A DNA stretch of 29,564 bases from Candidatus Latescibacterota bacterium (GTDB taxonomy: Bacteria > Latescibacterota > UBA2968 > GCA-2709665), in the NCBI GenBank assembly GCA_012271065.1, contig JAAXHE010000082.1, forward strand, positions 1 through 29,564. The letters run 5' to 3'. Position numbers and translations under genes: made by a program. Each line of letters opens with the position of its first letter. Position 1 is the first letter of the stretch. This document shows, piece after piece, positions 9,252 to 16,445 of this stretch. Below the pieces are notes generated by a model, which was not told the origin of the DNA, did not search any database, and saw only the letters and a list, made by a program, of their open reading frames with translations.

Positions 9252-11558
9252 ATGAGCAAGATTCCCAGGATCGAGGCGATGACTGTGCTTCTTGCGCTGT
9301 TCCTGTGCCTGCCGGATTCCGCCGGGGCGCAGGAGAACCACAGGTTCCAGACCCGCGCGAAGGTGTGGGATATGTTCTGGAATTACGGTACTCAGGGCGT
9401 TTCCGAGGACCCTGACGCCTGGTTGAGCTATTACCGCCAGATGGGCATGCAGTATCCCGGCGTGTGGACGCGACAGTATTCCACGGAATTCCAGGACTAC
9501 TGGGGAGAGCGGAACTGGGGCTCTCTCCATCCGGCCTACGCGGCATTGTTCGAATCCACGGCCACGATGCCGGGCTTCAGCACTTACATAGCGACGCGGG
9601 TAGGGGACGATCCCGAGGGCGAGTACTACGTGTCGGTGTCGAAGCCCCGCGCCATTACCGACGATATCAGGATGATGTCCTACGATGCGTCCATGGGGCC
9701 GGAGGCGAATATCGGGTACCCGAACTATTCTCCGGTAGGGCCCGCGATGGCCAACTGGTGGCCGGGCGAGTCCCCTGTGGAAAGCAGGTACGTCACCGAG
9801 ATTCACAATTACCGGTACGGCCATTATATGGATCCAGACAAAGATAATTTCCCCGAGAGCCTTCTCATCATGCGCTGGACCACGAAGCGCGGGATTACGG
9901 TTACCAAAAAGGTCTACACCTGGAGTTATCCGGACTACGACGATTTCCAGATCATGGAGTACGAGTTCGAGAATACGGGCGACTCGGACGGGGACGGCGC
10001 GGCGGACCTGAACGGCGGCGCCGGGCTGCAGCTGAACGACACCTTTTTCGCTTTTTCCGTCCGCTTCTTCATCTCCCAGTCCGGTCACGGATGGATGAAC
10101 TACGATGCCTGGTATCGAAATACCAAGTCGGCCGACAACGACGACTGGTTCAAGTTCACCGAGGCGGCCAACTACGACGGGCCGGCGTCGGGTGCGGGCA
10201 TGAAAATGTGGTACGCCTTCGACGGGGACAACCCGCTCATGCCAGGAGACGACATTGGCAAGCCGTACAACCCGTCCACGGCCAACCCCGGCTATCGCGG
10301 GCGGCCCTCGCAGGTGCGGGTTCCGGGCGAACTGACGGCATTTCAGTACACGGGATTCGCGCCCATTGCGTACCTGCCGTCAACCTCGAACGATCCGGGC
10401 GCCTTTTCCTACGACACGAGCGGCGACAACAGCTATGTCGCCCCCAGGATCGAAGACCAGCCGCACACGGTGAGATGGTGGGAATACCGCAACCGCGGCG
10501 ACTTCGATGAGCCGGACCAGGGCAATCATTCCTACCAGGAAATATACGACATGCTGGTGGGCGCCGAATCGGATATCAGGGACAATCCACCGGTCGTCGG
10601 AGCCTGGCACGGGTCGATCGCATACGGTCCCTACGACCTGGCGCCGGGCGAAAAGGCGAAATTCGTCTTCGTCCTGGCGGCGGCCGCGCCCGTTGAAGAG
10701 AATATCTGGGGTTGGGCGAAGCAGGGCAGACAGGAAGAGATGCGTACGGACAAGGCATTCAACAACCTGGTCAAGCACGTCAACAGGGCCAAGGAAGCCT
10801 TTCAGTGGAACTACGACCTCCCCGACGCGCCCCCGGACGTGAGGGTGGACGCGGGCGTGACGACGGAAGGCTTCATTAATCTGGTGTGGGACGACACGGC
10901 CGACGGCGCGGCCAATCCGGACTACTCGGGCGCGGAGGCCAATGACGTGTCGGGCTACCGGGTCTACCGGTCTCTCTTCAAGCGTGACGACTGGGAACTG
11001 ATGGTTGAAATCCCGCTAAAATCAGACATATTCTACAGCGACGGCAAGTACGAATTCGTCGACAAGAAATCGATTGCGGGATTTCTTTATGACTACAGTG
11101 TCCGCACCTACAGCGCCGCGCACAACGATTGGAACGGGACGGGTATGGCCATACCCTCGCTGGAGAGCGGTAACAGTTCGCCGGAGCAGTGGGTGAACGG
11201 CGTCAAGGTCTCGACACCCTATGTCCCGTCCACGGCGCAGTCAGACCAGCTGGACCGGAAGGTGATCGTCACCCCCAATCCATACCGGGACGACGGCGCT
11301 CACGCCTACGAGACAAAGGGTCAGATCCGGTTTCTGAACATCCCGCGGAAGTGCCAGATCCGGATCTACACGGTTGCCGGGGACCTCATCGCCGAGGTGA
11401 ACCACGACGACCAGGGGCGGGGCGAGACCACGTGGAGCCAGACCACCATCGACAACGTCGGTTCGGCTTCGGCGGGGGTCTACTTCTACGTGGTCGAATC
11501 GCTGGTGGATGGAACATCCGGAAAAACCCAACGGGGGATATTCGTAATCAGCAAGTGA
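9252..11558 (+). CDS. Secreted protein with FN3-like and T9SS-type sorting domains
   Basis: Large exported protein of 768 aa with no recognised enzymatic domain. Signal peptide at residues 1-26 (TVLLALFLCLPDSAGA|QE). The central part is rich in Trp, Tyr, Asp and Gly and includes an acidic DSDGDG loop near residue 245, calcium-binding-like. An FN3-like module follows at about 525-635 (VSGYRVYRS). The last ~95 residues resemble FlgD-Ig/Por-secretion C-terminal domains: VIVTPNPYRDD, IRFLNIP, IRIYTVAGDLI, GVYFYVVES and a terminal GIFVISK. That domain is the usual T9SS sorting signal in FCB bacteria. ATG 9252 has AAGGAGA at 9237-9243; the frame is open further upstream, into the receptor gene. It follows the receptor by 59 nt. 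It may be a surface-displayed binding protein working with the receptor; function unproven. Confidence 0.85.
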   Translation: MSKIPRIEAMTVLLALFLCLPDSAGAQENHRFQTRAKVWDMFWNYGTQGVSEDPDAWLSYYRQMGMQYPGVWTRQYSTEFQDYWGERNWGSLHPAYAALFESTATMPGFSTYIATRVGDDPEGEYYVSVSKPRAITDDIRMMSYDASMGPEANIGYPNYSPVGPAMANWWPGESPVESRYVTEIHNYRYGHYMDPDKDNFPESLLIMRWTTKRGITVTKKVYTWSYPDYDDFQIMEYEFENTGDSDGDGAADLNGGAGLQLNDTFFAFSVRFFISQSGHGWMNYDAWYRNTKSADNDDWFKFTEAANYDGPASGAGMKMWYAFDGDNPLMPGDDIGKPYNPSTANPGYRGRPSQVRVPGELTAFQYTGFAPIAYLPSTSNDPGAFSYDTSGDNSYVAPRIEDQPHTVRWWEYRNRGDFDEPDQGNHSYQEIYDMLVGAESDIRDNPPVVGAWHGSIAYGPYDLAPGEKAKFVFVLAAAAPVEENIWGWAKQGRQEEMRTDKAFNNLVKHVNRAKEAFQWNYDLPDAPPDVRVDAGVTTEGFINLVWDDTADGAANPDYSGAEANDVSGYRVYRSLFKRDDWELMVEIPLKSDIFYSDGKYEFVDKKSIAGFLYDYSVRTYSAAHNDWNGTGMAIPSLESGNSSPEQWVNGVKVSTPYVPSTAQSDQLDRKVIVTPNPYRDDGAHAYETKGQIRFLNIPRKCQIRIYTVAGDLIAEVNHDDQGRGETTWSQTTIDNVGSASAGVYFYVVESLVDGTSGKTQRGIFVISK

Positions 11559-11639
11559 GACGGCCGAATTGAAGCGTCAAGGTTACCGGGTTCGCGTGTT
11601 CGTCGAACCGTTCAACCGAATCGGATAAGGAACAGACCT

Positions 11640-12593
11640 ATGAAACGGATCTTGTGGATTGGAATCGTGGCGTGCGCGGGATACGCGCTGCTGCTGCCCG
11701 AGACCGCGTACAGCGACACGCAGAAGCGGCTCGGCCAGGCCGTTTTCTCCGTGCACAAGGTGGACCATGGGGCGCGTGTCGCCGGCATGGGCGGGGCGTT
11801 TACGGCCATCGCCGACGACATCAGCACGATATTTGTAAACCCGGCCGGACTCACCAACGTCGAAGAGAGGGAGTATACCCTTTCGTACACCCGCTGGCTC
11901 GTGGATACCCGGTTCTATTCGGGCGCGCTGGCTTACAATACGACGCGCGGTGTGGTCGGGCTGGCCGTAATGGCGTTTTCGGTTCCCGACGTGGAGGAGA
12001 CGACGATATACCAGCCCGTCGGGACCGGCCGGATGCTGGAAATCGGCGACTTCAGCATCGGCGCTTCCTACGCGACGAAGTTGACCGACAAGCTCTCGTT
12101 CGGATTCCAGGTGAGGTGGACGCAGGAGACCATCGACGTCGACAAGCTGACGGGCGTGGACTTCAATTTCGGAACGACGTTCAACACCGGATTCAGAAGC
12201 CTTCGGCTCGGGATGGCGTTCAAGAACCTGGGCAAAGACATCGAGGCACGTGAGATCAACTATCAGATGCCGGTTGCGTTCGATTTCGGTTTCGCGATGG
12301 AAGTCTTCGGGGAAAGGGGCGGCGACGCCTCGTATCTGACGCTCACGGGAGAGAGTCACTACGCCACGGATTACTCCGAGCCGCGGTATCGCATCGGCGG
12401 CGAACTCTGGATGCAGAACGCGTTCGCGCTGCGCGGCGGCGTCAAGCCCGGATACGATACGGAGGTGTACAGTCTGGGACTGGGTTTGAAGGTCAAGCCC
12501 GTGCAGGGCAAGGTGGTTCGCGTGGATTTCGCGTACAGCGACGGAAACGACTTCGAACCCCCGCTTCGGTTCAGCCTGAGCGGCTCGTTCTGA
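11640..12593 (+). CDS. PorV/PorQ-family outer-membrane protein
   Basis: Predicted 317-aa FadL-like/UPF0164-type beta-barrel of the PorV/PorQ family. Signal peptide at 1-25 (MKRILWIGIVACAG...TAYS). The family N-terminal hallmark follows: GARVAGMGGAFTAIADD and IFVNPAGL, then LSYTRW. Alternating amphipathic strands run to a C-terminal Phe (SLSGSF). In Bacteroidota, PorV is the T9SS shuttle that collects cargo for the attachment complex, and this fits the upstream gene with a T9SS-like C-terminal domain. ATG 11640 has AAGGAA at 11627-11632. It is the last gene of the unit and a strong terminator follows within 45-70 nt. An alternative role as a hydrophobic-solute porin cannot be excluded. Confidence 0.85.
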   Translation: MKRILWIGIVACAGYALLLPETAYSDTQKRLGQAVFSVHKVDHGARVAGMGGAFTAIADDISTIFVNPAGLTNVEEREYTLSYTRWLVDTRFYSGALAYNTTRGVVGLAVMAFSVPDVEETTIYQPVGTGRMLEIGDFSIGASYATKLTDKLSFGFQVRWTQETIDVDKLTGVDFNFGTTFNTGFRSLRLGMAFKNLGKDIEAREINYQMPVAFDFGFAMEVFGERGGDASYLTLTGESHYATDYSEPRYRIGGELWMQNAFALRGGVKPGYDTEVYSLGLGLKVKPVQGKVVRVDFAYSDGNDFEPPLRFSLSGSF

Positions 12594-12636
12594 CGGACGT
12601 CTGACACCGTTTCATCCCCATGGTTCAAGTCACAAG

Positions 12637-12665
12637 AAAAACCCCGGTTTTTGCCGGGGTTTTTT
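12637..12665 (+). terminator. Rho-independent terminator after porV-like gene
   Basis: AAAAACCCCGG (12637-12647) pairs with CCGGGGTTTTT (12654-12664) around a TTTTTG loop and ends in a T tract. The A tract before the stem could let it also act on the opposite strand. Confidence 0.93.
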
Positions 12666-13177
12666 GTGTACCGGTTCAGTTACGCAGCCCGGGGCCCCTC
12701 TTGCGTACGCCCACGGTCCTGCAGCATTCGGACGGCGATCAGGTGTGACCGGGCAGCCGCCGCGTCTTGGGACATGCGAGACCGTTCGAATACGGTAACC
12801 AATGTCCGTTGGCCTGCTTCCGTGGCAGGCAGGGATGATCACGGCTGGTGTACTGCCCGGTTCAAATTGGCACGAAAACGCTGTATTTCATCAAAAAATC
12901 ATCATTTAAATGATCGAATTCAATGTTAGTTCAAAGTTTTATTGCTATATTGTCAATTTGACGAGAATACATGCGACCACTGTGTTACGTTACCGCCAGT
13001 TGTCGCGTGGGTATTGCCCGTATACGGTAATGTGACAATCCGCGGTCGAGCGATTCGCCGCCGGACAGGGAAGAAGCGGACGTCATCTGAATGCAGCCGT
13101 CGAACTGTTGCTTTCAATCTTTGCTGAAAGGTCGGAGATCACAAACCGCTTGTCTTCCGGAAAGGAGAACGGTTACG
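12666..13177. other. Intergenic region with AT-rich island; no gene seen
   Basis: A 512-nt stretch with no convincing coding sequence; the short open frames on both strands have no family-like motifs or good ribosome sites. Its most unusual part is 12861-12960, where by hand count only about 27 of 100 bases are G or C, far below the surrounding DNA. It contains a perfect 14-bp palindrome and, further on, a 10-bp palindrome CCGTATACGG (13018-13027). It probably holds the control region of the downstream Cache-protein gene. Confidence 0.6.
12901..12914. promoter_or_regulatory. 14-bp palindrome, candidate operator
   Basis: ATCATTTAAATGAT is its own reverse complement and lies in the AT-rich island 264 nt upstream of the next start codon. 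It could be a dimeric-regulator binding site; no regulator gene is adjacent. Confidence 0.35.
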
Positions 13178-14773
13178 ATGAAAGATCGATTACTGCTCGC
13201 TTTGGCATCCGTGATTCCTGTTTTCGGCCTGGTCGTGCTGGCCGGCGTCTGTACCAATGCGCCTCCCGCCCTCGCAGCGTGTCCGCTTCCTCCCGGCGTG
13301 ACGCCTCCTGACGATCCCGGTGTGACGGCGCAACAGGTGGAAGACGGCAGCGCGAGCCCGGAGGAATTCGCGCTGGCCGCGAGAGATTTCTTCAGGAGCG
13401 AGTCCCGGGGACAATCGACTCTTGAACGGGCGGCGTACATCGGATGTCTCACAAGGCAGGACGATGGAATCTGGCGTTCCGGTTCCACGTACATCGTGAG
13501 CCTGACGCCCGACGGAAGGGTGTTTATCCACGCGAAGGACAAGGCATTGTCGGGCAGGCTGCTCAACCCCGTGATCTATGGGGCGATCCTTTCCGGGCTG
13601 GGCGTATCCAGGCGCGACCTGGCCAACATGACCTCACCCGATCCTGCAACTGCTGCCCAGGCTTTCGGCGCTGTGATGGGAAAATTGATGCAGGAACCGG
13701 CTGGCGCATTCGATGCGACCACGCCTATTCCAAATCTGTCAACAGGCATACCAGGCGCCTCCGGCCATGCCGGCGTCTACTTCTCACTCGGTTTCAAGAG
13801 CCCGATCGTGATACTCGCCGGATTCGATCTCAATGAGACTCACGTGGCTGAAGAAGCCTTCGATTTCGGCGACCCGTCCGTTACTGCGAGGGACGTGGTG
13901 GACCGCGGGACTTTGAAGGCCTTCGTCGAGGAGGCGATGACTTACTTTCGCGCAGCCTACGAATCTGGAGGTATAAGCGCCATCTCGAAGGTCAGGACAG
14001 CCTTTCGGGATCCGAATGGGCCCTGGAGACACGGTTCGGTGTATCTCTACATCCTGGATCGCACCAGCAACACAATTCTGCTTCACGGCGCGTTTCCTAA
14101 TAGATTCGAGCTACAGCCTCTGGTAGCGACTGTTCGCGATGTCGTGAGCGGACATCTCGTTCTGCCGCAGGTCATCGAGGCGGCCAAGGGCAACCCTGAA
14201 GGCGGCTTCGTACAGTATTTCTTCGACGATCCCACGGACCACACCGACAGCGCCGATATCCCCAAGGTGGGCTACGCACGTGAGTTCGCCGTCGAGTTAC
14301 AGAGACCGGACGGAAGCACAGTCTCGGCTGACATCATCGTCGGATCGGGCTTTTATGGTCGTGCATCCGGTGTCGCGGCGGGTCGCCGAACGGATGTGCG
14401 GGCCACGGTGCTGGGTGATGCGGTTGCAGGGCTGGACGTGGAATTCTCCCGCGCCATCGCCGGGCGGCCGTCCGACTACGCCTGGAGCGGCGTCACCGAT
14501 GCGAACGGCTCCTTCTACCTGACTATTTCCGGTGCGGATGTGGGGTCTGGATACTACCGGGCGCGGGCACGGAACACCGAAGGCGAGATCGTGGGGGAGT
14601 GGAACAGCATTCCGCTCAATCTCAATAAGCGCCAGGTTCTGGAACTGACGCTTGGCGGCACAGCGCGGGTTGTACGTGCCGAGGCCCTGGCCGCATCCAG
14701 TCCTGAAGCCGCTGCCAAGCCGGCGTTCTCGGCGGGAGCAGTGCCGGAAGGCGAGGCGGAAGCGTTATCCTGA
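13178..14773 (+). CDS. Secreted tandem Cache-domain protein
   Basis: Exported protein of 531 aa. Signal peptide at about 1-33 (long hydrophobic stretch ending PALA|AC). Two Cache-like (single-Cache type 2-like) modules follow, about 55-220 and 240-405. The second is clear: TLKAFVEEAMTYFRAAYESG, WRHGSVYLYILD, ILLHGAFPNR, GGFVQYFFDDP and VGYAREF. The first has the parallel pattern FALAARDFFRSE, WRSGSTYIVSL and PDGRVFIHAK. A C-terminal Ig-like/carboxypeptidase-regulatory-like domain (about 425-500, LDVEFSRA..GVTDANGSFYLTI) and an Ala/Pro/Glu-rich tail end the protein. Cache domains normally sense small ligands outside the membrane for kinases or chemoreceptors. Here no transmembrane helix or signalling domain follows, so it is probably a free periplasmic or secreted ligand-binding protein. 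ATG 13178 has AAAGGAG at 13161-13167. Confidence 0.75.
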   Translation: MKDRLLLALASVIPVFGLVVLAGVCTNAPPALAACPLPPGVTPPDDPGVTAQQVEDGSASPEEFALAARDFFRSESRGQSTLERAAYIGCLTRQDDGIWRSGSTYIVSLTPDGRVFIHAKDKALSGRLLNPVIYGAILSGLGVSRRDLANMTSPDPATAAQAFGAVMGKLMQEPAGAFDATTPIPNLSTGIPGASGHAGVYFSLGFKSPIVILAGFDLNETHVAEEAFDFGDPSVTARDVVDRGTLKAFVEEAMTYFRAAYESGGISAISKVRTAFRDPNGPWRHGSVYLYILDRTSNTILLHGAFPNRFELQPLVATVRDVVSGHLVLPQVIEAAKGNPEGGFVQYFFDDPTDHTDSADIPKVGYAREFAVELQRPDGSTVSADIIVGSGFYGRASGVAAGRRTDVRATVLGDAVAGLDVEFSRAIAGRPSDYAWSGVTDANGSFYLTISGADVGSGYYRARARNTEGEIVGEWNSIPLNLNKRQVLELTLGGTARVVRAEALAASSPEAAAKPAFSAGAVPEGEAEALS

Positions 14774-14842
14774 GAACCCGCCCGGAAACTCCCGGTGAGC
14801 CACGAGTACGAGGCTTGCTGGGTTTTCGGTCGGGTTCTTTTC
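14773..14842 (+). terminator. Possible terminator with long loop after Cache gene
   Basis: AGAACCCG (14773-14780) can pair with CGGGTTCT (14831-14838), which runs into a short T/C-rich tail. The loop is about 50 nt, so this is only a weak terminator candidate. Confidence 0.3.
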
Positions 14843-14921
14843 TCGTGGGGCCTGGTATCTTCTGACTTCCCGGTCTGACTGTCTGTGTTACATTTCGAAA
14901 ACCGCGAGCACGGGTTTGAGC

Positions 14922-14949
14922 TTGACTTCCGGCCGCTGGGTCGTAATAT
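14922..14949 (+). promoter_or_regulatory. Weak sigma70-like promoter
   Basis: TTGACT (14922-14927) and TAATAT (14944-14949) with a 16-bp spacer; 5/6 and 4/6 matches to consensus. It would start transcription near 14956, ahead of the structured region. Confidence 0.35.
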
Positions 14950-15153
14950 TGGCCTTGCGGATGACGGATCCGGCCTGCGGACTTCTTCGCGTCGCTGCGG
15001 GTTTCCTGGCCGGTTCTACACCAATCCGCAGGTCTGGCAGATTCAGGTTACATGCGTGCGAGGCGATGACAGAAGAATTCGCAGACATATAGATTCTGCA
15101 CCGATATCGGTTGATTGTTCTTCACAGATTTTCGTCGGATGCACGCCGTACGG

Positions 15154-15187
15154 ACGGCAGCCCTTGCGGGCTGCCGTTTCTATTTTG
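15154..15187 (+). terminator. Intrinsic terminator/attenuator hairpin
   Basis: Perfect 10-bp stem ACGGCAGCCC (15154-15163) / GGGCTGCCGT (15168-15177) with a TTGC loop, followed by a T-rich tract with two interruptions. It lies 61 nt upstream of the next start codon, so it would either end an upstream transcript or attenuate the C45 gene. Confidence 0.75.
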
Positions 15188-15248
15188 GCACGCTTCTTTC
15201 CGGAGTGTCTGTTTCCAGAGAGTATCTTCGGTATTTGAGGAGATTCCT

Positions 15249-16352
15249 ATGGGTGATCCCGTGGTATTGCTTCGTGAAGGACCGGTGAGATTCCACGTGT
15301 TCCGGGGAAGCCCTGTCGAGATGGGATGGGCTCACGGTTCTCTGGACCCTGAATTCCTCCGCTCGCGGCTGGAAGAATGGCTGACGTTGCCTCACAATTT
15401 CGATCACCCGTATTTCCGGAAGAACCTGGCGTTTATGCGGCGTGAGTTTCCGGATTTCATGGAACGGATGGAAGCGTACGGCGCGGCAGCGGGTATCGAT
15501 AATTTGGATCACACATACTATCTGCACATGGTCAATACCGGCCGCGAGGAAGAAGCATGTTCCGCGTTCGGAATCCAGTTGAATGAGGACGGTCCGGCTC
15601 TTCTGCGGACGTACGACCCGTCCGATGCCGCCGGGACGAGCTACTTTCTCAAGGATCGCTTCGTCGCCGCGTTTCCGGATTGCCGGCCGAACGGATATAT
15701 CGGCATGGGCGGGCATCACTTCTGTGTCGTTCATACGTCGGTCAACGACGCCGGCCTGCTGACGGGCTGGGCTTCGGGGGCGCCGAAATTCCATTGGCCC
15801 GACAATCCGGAACACGTCAATCTGTTTCAGATCACGGGGCTTGTGCCCCAGCACTGCAGTGATTGCGAGGACGTCAGACGGTTTCTTTCTGAATACCGGA
15901 TTTCCGGCTTGAAGGGGCTGACCGGCACGGCCGTGGACGCCCGGGGTAACATCCTCGGTTTCGAACTGGAGTCGGAAAATATCGCATTTCGCGAATCCGA
16001 AGACGACATGGTACTCGAGGTGAATCACTGGCAGCATCCGGATCTTCAGGGCCCGGCGCGGGAGAGACAGTCGAAGTTCTGGACGAGTCCGTATTACTAC
16101 AATTCGCAGAACCGCGTGCAGTACGTGGAATATTACCGGGAGACGTTCAGACAGATGCGCAAGATGGAGGACCTTGTTGATTTCTCATTCGACGTGCATG
16201 CTCCGGGCCGCATCCTGCAGATGCCGGGCGCCAACATTGCGAACTGGATGACCTCCCATGCGATCTTTATGACCGCCGCCGACCGGAGAATGCGGGTACA
16301 TCCGTTTCCACTCGACAAAGACAGATACACCGAAGTCGTCTACTGCGGTTGA
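15249..16352 (+). CDS. C45-family NTN hydrolase, second divergent copy
   Basis: 367-aa protein of the C45 peptidase/acyltransferase superfamily. The probable nucleophile is Cys104 in EEACSAFGI. Supporting motifs shared with the gene at 230 are VNDAGL, a DARGN...FELESEN pair and NHWQHP near the C-terminal third. Apart from these motifs the two proteins look strongly different, so they are probably distinct subfamilies rather than a recent duplication. ATG 15249 is chosen because AGGAG (15238-15242) lies 6 nt upstream and the family N-terminus (RFHVFRGSPVEMGWAHG) follows. An open extension back to 15111 runs through the terminator hairpin and is unlikely to be translated. No signal peptide. It leads the second catabolic cluster. 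Confidence 0.82.
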   Translation: MGDPVVLLREGPVRFHVFRGSPVEMGWAHGSLDPEFLRSRLEEWLTLPHNFDHPYFRKNLAFMRREFPDFMERMEAYGAAAGIDNLDHTYYLHMVNTGREEEACSAFGIQLNEDGPALLRTYDPSDAAGTSYFLKDRFVAAFPDCRPNGYIGMGGHHFCVVHTSVNDAGLLTGWASGAPKFHWPDNPEHVNLFQITGLVPQHCSDCEDVRRFLSEYRISGLKGLTGTAVDARGNILGFELESENIAFRESEDDMVLEVNHWQHPDLQGPARERQSKFWTSPYYYNSQNRVQYVEYYRETFRQMRKMEDLVDFSFDVHAPGRILQMPGANIANWMTSHAIFMTAADRRMRVHPFPLDKDRYTEVVYCG

Positions 16353-16445
16353 CCGTTGGCCATTTTGTCCGCTACGGTGTGTTTCCGTAACGTGTACTCA
16401 GGCCATTCGTACGCTTGCGGTCGATCCCGAACGGAGGTTTCGGCC

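Larger units (their letters stand above)
14774..15248 (+). other. Gene-free leader region before second C45 gene
   Basis: No coding sequence is convincing in this 475-nt gap. It holds a possible promoter (14922-14949), an inverted repeat CCTGCGGA (14974-14981) / TCCGCAGG (15025-15032), and a perfect terminator-type hairpin at 15154-15187. Together these could define a short untranslated RNA or an attenuated leader upstream of the 15249 gene. Confidence 0.5.

Noticed and set aside
12651..12929. 92-codon plus-strand frame after the porV-like terminator
   Set aside because: It starts inside the terminator, has no ribosome site and no recognisable motif.
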